This document shows, one piece after another, positions 1 through 6,045 of a stretch of DNA of 7,899 nucleotides. The stretch is from NCBI GenBank assembly GCA_049318165.1, contig JBMOGW010000166.1, positions 1-7,899 of the forward strand, in the 5' to 3' direction. Numbering within the stretch: the first letter of the stretch is position 1; each line of letters opens with the position of its first letter. The notes under the pieces are model-generated. The model saw only the letters and a program-made list of their open reading frames with translations. It had not been told where the DNA came from and made no database searches. This DNA is from UBA668 sp049318165 (lineage in GTDB: Bacteria; Actinomycetota; Acidimicrobiia; Acidimicrobiales; Ilumatobacteraceae). The translations under genes were made by a program, and so were the position numbers.

Positions 1-684
1 TGGGTGAAGTGGCAATTCGTCGGCCCCGTCACGTTCGGCATGGCGCTGATGCGTGCGGGCGTGCCGATGAGCGAGGCCTTCGAGTCGGCCGTCCGCTGCG
101 TGCGCGCCAAGGTCGAGCACCTGATCGAGGTCGTCGACCGGGCGCTGCCGGGCTGCCGCCAGCTGGTGTTCATCGAGGAGGCCGGCCTGGGCGAGCTGAT
201 GAACCCGGGCTTCCCCATCGCCCCCGACACCGCGATCGACCTGGTGTCCGGCGCGCTCGCCGCCATCGAGACGTCGGCGGTCGCCGGTCTGCACGTGTGC
301 GGTGGGGCCGACATCCCGTCGCAGCTCGCTGCGGGCCCAGCGGTGATCTCGCTGCCGGCCCGGTCCGACGTGGTCGACAACGCCGGGTACCTGATCCGTT
401 TCATGGAACGCGGCGGCTACGTCGCCTGGGGTGTCGTGCCGACGTCGGGTCCGATCCTCACCAGCGCCGAGCGGCCGTGGCGCAATCTGTCGCAGATCTG
501 GTGCGAGCTGGTGCAGCGTGGTGCCGATCCTGCGATGCTGCGCCGCCAGTCGATCATCACCCCGGAGTGCGGCCTGCAGTCGCACACGCCGGCGGTCGCC
601 GAGCGCGTGCACCGCATCGCCGCCGACGTCAGCCGCCGGGCACGTGACCAGGCGAGCGCCAGCCGGTGGGTGCTCGGCGCCTGA
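1..684 (+). CDS. MetE C-terminal/UROD-superfamily protein (methionine synthase II-like), 5'-truncated by the window edge
   Basis: The reading frame is open from base 1, so the true start lies upstream; about 227 C-terminal residues are visible (numbered here from base 1). The family is a TIM-barrel related to cobalamin-independent methionine synthase. Visible marks are the KWQFVGPVTFG strand near the start, FIEEAGLGEL around residues 57-66, a His-x-Cys pair (H98, C100 in LHVCGG) and a late Cys in TPECGL (C190). These His/Cys positions match three zinc ligands of MetE. The fourth MetE ligand is a Glu in an IETSRS-like strand, and the equivalent segment here reads VISLPARSD with no Glu. Zinc and homocysteine chemistry is therefore uncertain. 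Actinobacteria such as Mycobacterium carry a similar short MetE-like gene of unclear function just upstream of ligA (Rv3015c-ligA, from memory), and the same order is seen here. The family call is fairly sure; the actual reaction is unknown. Confidence 0.8.
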   Translation, partial: WVKWQFVGPVTFGMALMRAGVPMSEAFESAVRCVRAKVEHLIEVVDRALPGCRQLVFIEEAGLGELMNPGFPIAPDTAIDLVSGALAAIETSAVAGLHVCGGADIPSQLAAGPAVISLPARSDVVDNAGYLIRFMERGGYVAWGVVPTSGPILTSAERPWRNLSQIWCELVQRGADPAMLRRQSIITPECGLQSHTPAVAERVHRIAADVSRRARDQASASRWVLGA

Positions 685-718
685 CGCGCGTGTCACACCC
701 TTCGGGCACACTGTGGGC

Positions 719-2776
719 ATGACGTCCGCCGACGGAATCGCCGATCGAATCGCCGAGCTGCGCCGCCAGATCGCCCATCACAACGAGGCGTACTACGCGA
801 ACGACACGCCGGAGGTCAGCGACGCGGAGTACGACCAGCTCGTCCGGCAGCTCGCCGCCCTCGAGGCCGAGCACCCCGATCTCGCCGACGAAGCGTCACC
901 GTCGCAGCAGGTCGGCGCGGGCACCCTGTCCGGCGCGTTCTCGCCCGTCACGCACGCCGTGCCGATGACCAGTCTCGACAACGCGATGGACGGTGACGAG
1001 CTGGCTGCATGGGGCGAGCGTGTCGACCGCGGGCTCGCGGGCGCGGCCACCACCTACGTGTGCGAGCTGAAGATCGACGGTCTGGCGATGAGCCTGCGCT
1101 ACGAGGACGGCCGCTTCGTGCAGGCGGCCACGAGAGGCGACGGCCGGGTGGGCGAGGACGTCACCGCCAACGTGGCCACCATCGCCTCGGTGCCGAAGCT
1201 GCTGGTCGGTGCCCCGCCGGTGCTGGAGGTGCGCGGCGAGGTGTACCTGCCGATCGATGCATTCGAGCGGTTGAAGGCCGCCAAGGAGGCCGAGAACGCC
1301 GCTCGCGTGGCCGCCGGCCGCAAGCCCGAACCCGTGCCCGTGAACCCGCGCAACGCGGGCGCTGGCAGCCTGCGGCAGAAGGACCCGGCGGTCACCGCGC
1401 AGCGTGAACTGGCGTTTTGGAGCTACCAGCTGGGCGAGTTGGAGGGCGGCCCGGCGTTCACGTCGCATCACGAGACGCTCGAGTACCTGCGCTCGCTCGG
1501 CTTCCCGGTGAACCCCGAGATCCGCGTCGTGCACGGCCTCGAGGCCGTCGAGGCGTACTGCCGTCACTGGCAGGAGCACCGCCACGACCTCGGCTACGAG
1601 ATCGACGGCTGTGTCGTCAAGGTCGACGATCTCGCCCAGCGCGAGCAACTCGGCTTCACCTCGCGAGCACCACGTTGGGCCATCGCCTTCAAGTTCCCTC
1701 CCGAGGAACGCACCACGCTGCTGCGCGACATCCAGGTGTCGGTGGGGCGCACGGGCCGCACCACGCCGTTCGCCGTGCTCGAGCCGGTCTTCGTCGGTGG
1801 CTCGACGGTCGGCATGGCCACACTGCACAACGAGGACCAGGTGCAGCTGAAGGACGTCCGTCCCGGCGACACCGTCGTGGTCCGCAAGGCGGGCGATGTG
1901 ATCCCCGAGGTCGTCGGCCCGGTGCTCGCATTACGGCCCGAGGGTCTGCCGGCCTGGCAGTTCCCGAAGATCTGCCCGTGCCCGCTGCAGACCGAGTTGG
2001 TGCGGCCCGAGGGTGAGGCCGACACGCGGTGCGTCGAGCCCGAGTGCCCGTTCCAGCGCGAGCAGCGCATCATCTACTTCGCGTCGCGTGGCGCCATGGA
2101 CATCGAGGGTCTCGGCGACCAGACCGTGTCGCAGCTCGTCGACGCCGGCCTGGTGGGCGACCCCGGCGACGTCTACTCGCTCACGCGCGAGCAGCTGATG
2201 GGTCTCGACAAGTGGGGCACCACGAAGGCCGACAACCTGCTCGCCGCCATCCAGGGCTCGACATCGCGGCCGTTGCCGCGGGTGCTCACCTCGCTGGGCG
2301 CCAAGGGGATGGGGCCATCCGCCAGCGAGGCGCTGGCCCGGCGCTTCGGCACGCTCGACGCGATCATGACGGCCTCCGAGGACGAACTGGCGTCCACCGA
2401 CGGCGTCGGCCCCACCATTGCCGCATCGATCGTGCGGTGGTTCTCCCGCGACCCCAACCGCGCCATCGTCGAGAAGATGCGCGCCGCCGGCGTCGACTTC
2501 GGTCGCGTCGACATCAGCGTGCTGCCGCCGACGTTGGCGGGCAAGGCGGTCGTCGTCACCGGCACACTCGACGGGTTCAGCCGGGACGAGGCCGAGGCCG
2601 CCATCAAGGACCGCGGCGGCAAGAGCCCCGGCAGCGTCAGTGCGAAGACGTTCGCCGTCGTCGTCGGCGCCGAGCCGGGTGCGAGCAAGCTCACCAAGGC
2701 CGAGTCACTGGGCGTCCCTGTGCTCGACGAGGCCGGCTTCCGTCACCTCCTCGACACCGGCGAACTCCCGGCCTGA
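719..2776 (+). CDS. ligA: NAD+-dependent DNA ligase LigA
   Basis: This 685-residue protein has the usual LigA length and seals nicks during replication and repair using NAD+ as AMP donor. Domains in order are: the Ia region binding NMN (HHNEAYYANDTPEVSDAEYDQL, about residues 19-43); the adenylation domain with nucleophile lysine K118 in ELKIDG and the TRGDGRVGEDVT motif; the OB-fold (about 330-410); a four-cysteine zinc finger (C419, C421, C438, C443); helix-hairpin-helix repeats (about 450-590, GLGDQTV, LGAKGMGPS, TDGVGPTIAASI); and a C-terminal BRCT domain (about 600-685, LAGKAVVVTGTLDGFSRDEAE). The frame is open well upstream of 719. The ATG at 719 was chosen because it sits just before the conserved N-terminal helix; a GTG at 713 is an in-frame alternative. 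No clear Shine-Dalgarno precedes either. The gene starts 34 bases after the MetE-like gene, suggesting one transcript. One oddity is the first zinc pair, spaced CxC instead of CxxC. Confidence 0.97.
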   Translation: MTSADGIADRIAELRRQIAHHNEAYYANDTPEVSDAEYDQLVRQLAALEAEHPDLADEASPSQQVGAGTLSGAFSPVTHAVPMTSLDNAMDGDELAAWGERVDRGLAGAATTYVCELKIDGLAMSLRYEDGRFVQAATRGDGRVGEDVTANVATIASVPKLLVGAPPVLEVRGEVYLPIDAFERLKAAKEAENAARVAAGRKPEPVPVNPRNAGAGSLRQKDPAVTAQRELAFWSYQLGELEGGPAFTSHHETLEYLRSLGFPVNPEIRVVHGLEAVEAYCRHWQEHRHDLGYEIDGCVVKVDDLAQREQLGFTSRAPRWAIAFKFPPEERTTLLRDIQVSVGRTGRTTPFAVLEPVFVGGSTVGMATLHNEDQVQLKDVRPGDTVVVRKAGDVIPEVVGPVLALRPEGLPAWQFPKICPCPLQTELVRPEGEADTRCVEPECPFQREQRIIYFASRGAMDIEGLGDQTVSQLVDAGLVGDPGDVYSLTREQLMGLDKWGTTKADNLLAAIQGSTSRPLPRVLTSLGAKGMGPSASEALARRFGTLDAIMTASEDELASTDGVGPTIAASIVRWFSRDPNRAIVEKMRAAGVDFGRVDISVLPPTLAGKAVVVTGTLDGFSRDEAEAAIKDRGGKSPGSVSAKTFAVVVGAEPGASKLTKAESLGVPVLDEAGFRHLLDTGELPA

Positions 2777-2781
2777 GGGCG

Positions 2782-3279
2782 TCAGTGGGCCGACGTGGCC
2801 CGGATCCAGCGCACCAGCGCCAGCGCGCCGATCACGAGGGAGATCGCGATGCCGTACCAGAGCACGTCGAGCGCGTCCTTGTCGAGGACCACCTTCTCCA
2901 GGAACTTGATCGCCGCGACCAGCTGGATCACGTCGATCAACTTGTCCTTCAGGTCGCCCAGGTCGTCGATCACCAACCAGCGCGGCAGCCGCAGAGGCGT
3001 GATGAACAGCTCCACCATGCCGGCGGCGAAGATCAGCAGGACCGTGCCGAGCAGGTAGAGGTCGATCACCTCCAACAGGCGCACGATCGCCACCGCACTG
3101 TCGGCCCCGTCGTCGAACAGCAGGTGCACGAACGACACGACCTTGGCGCATCCCCACAAGAAGGCGACGATCGAGGTCAGCAGCAGCGCCACGGCGGGGA
3201 GACCCGCCACCAGCAGGCTGCGTTCGGCCACACGGGCGGTGCGCTCTCGGCGCGGCATCGGGTCGTCGTCGTGCTCCAT
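2782..3279 (-). CDS. UPF0114 (YqhA) family integral membrane protein
   Basis: The product is a 165-residue hydrophobic protein. Family marks are the stretch IDLYLLGTVLLIFAAGMVEL (residues 72-91) with the Gly-x-x-Glu-Leu-Phe end, followed by RWLVIDDLGDLKDKLIDVI (100-118) and KFLEKVV (125-131), which are typical of UPF0114. Membrane segments are likely at about 22-43, 72-94 and 139-157, with a further hydrophobic helix near 115-128. The N-terminus is short and charged (MEHDDDPMPRRER); Met8 is a possible alternative start. No biochemical role is established for the family to my knowledge. The gene begins 16 bases after the stop of the upstream minus-strand gene, so the two are probably one operon. 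It ends 5 bases from the ligA stop in a tail-to-tail arrangement with no visible terminator hairpin between them. Confidence 0.85.
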   Translation of the reverse strand: MEHDDDPMPRRERTARVAERSLLVAGLPAVALLLTSIVAFLWGCAKVVSFVHLLFDDGADSAVAIVRLLEVIDLYLLGTVLLIFAAGMVELFITPLRLPRWLVIDDLGDLKDKLIDVIQLVAAIKFLEKVVLDKDALDVLWYGIAISLVIGALALVRWIRATSAH

Positions 3280-3295
3280 GACCCGAGAGGATGGC

Positions 3296-3790
3296 TCAGA
3301 AGACGTTGAACGTCCAGGTGTACGAACGGGCGGTGTTCCGGCCGTCGATGATCTTCCAGAAGATCACCTTGATGATGTGCTCGCCCTGGCTGAAGTCCTT
3401 GATGTCGGCATCGGCCGACGGCTTGAACGTGAGCGTCGCGTTGCCCGGCTCGAAGATCGTGGTCGGCGGCAATGTGATCTGCTGGCCCGGCTTGTTGGCG
3501 GTGTCCTGCAGGTCCTCGATGTTGACCGTCTGCAACTCCAGTCCGTCGACGACCAGCACGCCGGTGTAGCCGGGAAGCAGGTCGACGAACACCGAGGTCT
3601 GCGCGGGCACGCGCACGGCGGCCGGCACCGGGTCGATCTGCTCGATCGTCGCCGGCAGGTTGTACGCGTCTCGGCCGGTGACGGCGCTGGACACCGCGTA
3701 GCCCATTGCCACCAGACAGCAGGCGATCACCAGGCTGATGGCGAACTGGGACCATCGCGGACGTCGAATTCGAAGGGGCACGAGATCCAT
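3296..3790 (-). CDS. Hypothetical membrane-anchored protein with a beta-rich extracytoplasmic domain
   Basis: I do not recognise the family of this 164-residue protein. The N-terminus is basic (MDLVPLRIRRPRW) and is followed by one hydrophobic segment (about residues 15-36, with Cys24-Cys25). This fits a signal anchor that puts residues 40-164 outside the membrane. There is no clean lipobox, because neither Cys is followed by a cleavage-like setting at the end of the segment. The exported part alternates short hydrophobic strands with turns and Asp/Pro/Gly, for example TSVFVDLLPGYTGVLVVDG (65-83), then NATLTFKP and EHIIKVIFW, and ends in YTWTFNVF. This resembles an immunoglobulin-like or CopC-like beta sandwich, which is inference only. 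The ATG at 3790 keeps the membrane segment; starting at Met29 would lose most of it. The gene lies immediately upstream of the UPF0114 gene on the same strand and is divergent from the PASTA receptor gene. It may act at the cell envelope with one or both. Confidence 0.8.
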   Translation of the reverse strand: MDLVPLRIRRPRWSQFAISLVIACCLVAMGYAVSSAVTGRDAYNLPATIEQIDPVPAAVRVPAQTSVFVDLLPGYTGVLVVDGLELQTVNIEDLQDTANKPGQQITLPPTTIFEPGNATLTFKPSADADIKDFSQGEHIIKVIFWKIIDGRNTARSYTWTFNVF

Positions 3791-3879
3791 TCTCGCCCGA
3801 GGCGTGACGTTTCACCACTCAGGCCCCGACAGGGGCGCGTACCGCGTTCGGCATCCTCCAGCTAGCGTCACTCCTCGCC
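3791..3879. promoter_or_regulatory. Divergent intergenic region with hairpin and short palindrome
   Basis: This 89-base gap must hold the 5' signals for the minus-strand membrane pair and, most likely, those for the PASTA receptor. It contains a perfect 5-bp stem with a 4-base loop, GCCCC-GACA-GGGGC (3823-3836), and a small palindrome, GTGA-CGTT-TCAC (3804-3815). Either could be an operator, or chance in such GC-rich DNA. No T-run follows the hairpin, so it is not a classical terminator. I could not find a convincing promoter for the minus strand. Confidence 0.4.
3863..3868 (+). promoter_or_regulatory. Candidate -10 element for the PASTA receptor gene
   Basis: TAGCGT fits the actinobacterial TANNNT -10 consensus. 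A start of transcription 6-8 bases downstream would fall about 4-6 bases before the ATG at 3880, giving a leaderless or nearly leaderless mRNA. This agrees with the lack of any Shine-Dalgarno before that ATG. No good -35 is visible. Confidence 0.35.
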
Positions 3880-5964
3880 ATGTCGGCAGATGAACAGGTT
3901 CCCGCGCAGCCCGCCCCCGCTCGCCTCGTGGCCGGTCGATATCGCCTCGGTGCTCGCCGCGGCAACAGCATCGACGCGGCCCTCTTCGAGGCCATCGACG
4001 AAGAGCTGCAGCGCCCGGTGGTGGTCAAGCTCGTCCACCCCGACACCAGCGCGCGCCCCGACGTCCAGGACGACTTCCGCGACGCGATGGCCATCGCCGG
4101 CGGTGTTCACCACCCGAACATCGCCACGGCCCACAGCTGGGGCGTGACGGACTGGAACGGCCAGAAGGTGCTGTTCGTGGTCAGCGAGCAACTCACCGGT
4201 GGCAGCGTGCGCGACATGCTCGACCGAGGTCGCACGCTCAGCCCGTCGCAGGCGCTGCTGGTGGGTCTCGACGCGTGCAAGGCGCTCGACCAGTTGCATC
4301 GCCGCGGTCTGATCCACGGCGACATCCGCCCGTCGACGTTGGTGTTCGGCGACGACCGCCGCCTGCGTGTCGTCGACCCGGGCCTGTCGCAGGTGCTGTC
4401 GATCGCCGACGACGGCGTGCACCGCAGCAACGACCTGGCGAAGTACGCGTCGCCCGAGCAGGCGCAGGGCGAGCGCCCGACGGCCAAGAGCGATGTGTAC
4501 ATGCTCTGCCTGACGCTCCTCGAGACCCTCACCGGCGCGGTGCCCTTCGTGGGCGATTCCACAGTGGCCACGCTCGCCAACCGTGTGGACAAGCTGTTGC
4601 CCGTGTCGGCCGACCTCGGCCCCCTGGCCTCGGTGCTCGAGCGTGCCGGCCGTCCGGATCCCGACCAGCGGTTCACCGCGGCCGAGTTCGGTCGGGCGTT
4701 GGTGCAGGTCGCGGAACGGCTGCCGCGTCCGGCGCCGCTGCCGATCTTCGCCAACTCGCTGTTCGGGCTCGACCCGTCGTCCCCGCCGTCCGGCGACGAG
4801 ACCGACCCGACCGGTGTGCTGCGCCGCCCGCTGCCGCCCGTGGTGACCGCGCCGACCGTCGCCATGCCGGTCGTGCCGGCACCTGCGCCGGCGCCAGCGC
4901 CTGCACCCGCCGTGCCGCCGCCCCCGCCGCCCACGGCCGTGTTGCCGGCCCAGTCGGCGCCGCCGGTGGACGACGACTTCGACCCCCGTGACGAGTTTCC
5001 CGAGCACCCGCCTGCGCCGGGGCACACGCGCAAGTGGCTCGTGCTGCTGCTGGTGCTGTTGGCCGTGGCCGGTGGCGCGCTGGCCTGGTACAACTCGCGA
5101 CCCGAGATGCGCACCATTCCCGACCTCGCCGGGATGGAGGAGGGGATCGCGCTCAACGCGATCGCCGGCGACTTCGAAGGCGTCCTCGCCCAGGAGTCGA
5201 GCGAGGACGTGCCCGCGAATCACGTGATCCGCACCGACCCCGTCACCGGCGCCGAGTTGGAGAAGGGCAGCCAGGTGACGCTGTACGTGAGCACCGGCCC
5301 GGCGCCGCGGGTGCTGCCCGAACTGGTCGGCAAGACGGTCGTCGAGGCGACCGCCGCGCTGGAGGATCTCGATCTCGTCGTCGACGTCGCCGATCCACAG
5401 TTCGACGAGACCGTGCCGAAGGACACCGTGCTGTCCTGGTCGGTGCCCGACTCGCCCGCCCTCGTCGCCGGCGGGACGGTCACCAAGGGGACGGCCGTCC
5501 GCCTGGTGCTGTCGGCTGGTCCGACGCCGCGTGAGGTGCCGTCGGTCGTCGGCAAGACCGTCGCCGAGGCGTCGAAGGCGCTCACGGCCCTGCAGTTGAC
5601 CGTCACCAACACCGCGCCGCCGGAGTTCGACGAGAAGGTGCCTGCGGGTGCGATCATCCGTCAGGACCCGAAGGCGGGAACGTCCGTCGAGCGCGGCAGT
5701 GCCGTGTCGGTCGTGGTGTCGAAGGGTCGTGCGCCCGTCCGCCTGCCCGAGATCCCCGTCCAGTACGGACTCGCGCAGATCACGAAGGCGATGGAACGCC
5801 TCGGCTTCTCGGTCGCCGGCACCAAGGGTGACACCACCCAGCCGTTCGAGGGCTACGAGGTGGACGGCAAGCCGGTGAAGATCGGGACCCGCGTGCCGTA
5901 TGGCACCAAGGTCACGCTCGTGTTCGCCCCGACGCCGGCCAGCACGACCACCACGACGCCCTGA
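3880..5964 (+). CDS. PASTA-domain receptor with a PknB-like kinase fold, probable pseudokinase
   Basis: The 694-residue product follows the PknB plan. A cytoplasmic kinase-like domain (about 20-275) is followed by a Pro/Ala-rich linker (about 280-383), one membrane span (about 386-405, WLVLLLVLLAVAGGALAWY) and extracellular PASTA units at about 411-474, 477-548, 552-617 and a divergent one at 620-684. PASTA domains typically bind peptidoglycan fragments or lipid II. Fold marks are kept: VVVK lysine K50, HPNI (78-81), SPEQ (191-194), D205 of SDVY and R264. Catalytic marks are altered. The glycine loop reads LGARRGNSID (23-32), the helix-C Glu is Asp (D68), HRDxKPxN reads HGDIRPST (146-153, with D148 kept), and DFG is DPG (166-168). 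The activation segment up to SPEQ has no threonine and lacks the usual GT. This points to a scaffold or sensor with little or no kinase activity. Loss of activity is inference, since K50, D148 and D166 remain. The ATG at 3880 fits the domain start; no Shine-Dalgarno is seen. Confidence 0.92.
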   Translation: MSADEQVPAQPAPARLVAGRYRLGARRGNSIDAALFEAIDEELQRPVVVKLVHPDTSARPDVQDDFRDAMAIAGGVHHPNIATAHSWGVTDWNGQKVLFVVSEQLTGGSVRDMLDRGRTLSPSQALLVGLDACKALDQLHRRGLIHGDIRPSTLVFGDDRRLRVVDPGLSQVLSIADDGVHRSNDLAKYASPEQAQGERPTAKSDVYMLCLTLLETLTGAVPFVGDSTVATLANRVDKLLPVSADLGPLASVLERAGRPDPDQRFTAAEFGRALVQVAERLPRPAPLPIFANSLFGLDPSSPPSGDETDPTGVLRRPLPPVVTAPTVAMPVVPAPAPAPAPAPAVPPPPPPTAVLPAQSAPPVDDDFDPRDEFPEHPPAPGHTRKWLVLLLVLLAVAGGALAWYNSRPEMRTIPDLAGMEEGIALNAIAGDFEGVLAQESSEDVPANHVIRTDPVTGAELEKGSQVTLYVSTGPAPRVLPELVGKTVVEATAALEDLDLVVDVADPQFDETVPKDTVLSWSVPDSPALVAGGTVTKGTAVRLVLSAGPTPREVPSVVGKTVAEASKALTALQLTVTNTAPPEFDEKVPAGAIIRQDPKAGTSVERGSAVSVVVSKGRAPVRLPEIPVQYGLAQITKAMERLGFSVAGTKGDTTQPFEGYEVDGKPVKIGTRVPYGTKVTLVFAPTPASTTTTTP
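4876..4932 (+). repeat. Pro-Ala and poly-Pro low-complexity stretch in the receptor linker
   Basis: Codons 333-344 encode six Pro-Ala dipeptides and codons 346-351 encode six prolines in a row, within the juxtamembrane linker of the PASTA receptor. Such a segment is extended and stiff and separates the kinase fold from the membrane. The synonymous codons vary (cct, ccg, cca, ccc; gcg, gca, gcc). This argues for selection on the protein and against a recent DNA-level repeat expansion. Confidence 0.85.
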
Positions 5965-6008
5965 CAGCGTGATGACCGGCGGGTTCTGCGCCGACGACCC
6001 TCCCTCAC

Positions 6009-6014
6009 TAACGT
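6009..6014 (+). promoter_or_regulatory. Candidate -10 element for the SDR/transporter unit
   Basis: TAACGT matches TANNNT and lies in a locally AT-richer spot of the 81-base gap after the PASTA receptor gene. A transcript starting near 6021 would leave a leader of about 25 bases that includes the AGGAGG ribosome site. A weak -35 (TTCTGC, 5984-5989) sits 19 bases upstream, longer than ideal. The call rests mainly on the -10 match and position. Confidence 0.4.
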
Positions 6015-6030
6015 TCCCGCTCAGTCGTAC

Positions 6031-6036
6031 AGGAGG
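6031..6036 (+). promoter_or_regulatory. Strong Shine-Dalgarno (AGGAGG) for the SDR gene
   Basis: AGGAGG is followed by a 9-base spacer before the ATG at 6046 and fixes that start. It is the only textbook ribosome-binding site in the window, so this gene may be translated more strongly than its neighbours. Confidence 0.85.
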
Positions 6037-6045
6037 TCCGAGCAC

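Noticed and set aside
707..712. CACACT just before ligA as a possible -10 element
   Set aside because: It matches only weakly, has no -35, and the 34-base gap makes read-through from the upstream gene more likely.
896..1828. Antisense open frame of about 310 codons opposite ligA
   Set aside because: It is a mirror of the conserved ligA sequence with low-complexity composition and no family features.
2029..3309. Plus-strand open frame running from inside ligA across the minus-strand UPF0114 gene
   Set aside because: It overlaps two well-supported genes, and its product is Arg/His/Gln-rich without domains.
3819..3852. Eleven-codon minus-strand ORF (MPNAVRAPVGA) upstream of the anchored protein, as a possible leader peptide
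   Set aside because: The GGAGG directly abuts its ATG, leaving no usable spacing, and the peptide has no attenuator-like codon run.
5977..5993. Small inverted repeat CGGCG-N7-CGCCG after the PASTA receptor gene, as a possible terminator
   Set aside because: The stem is only 5 bp with no U-tract, and such repeats are expected by chance at this GC content.
3868..6045. Very long antisense open frame (about 725 codons) opposite the PASTA receptor gene
   Set aside because: It is an artefact of GC-rich coding DNA. The translation is dominated by Arg, His, Gly and Val with no recognisable motif, while the plus strand encodes clear kinase and PASTA domains.
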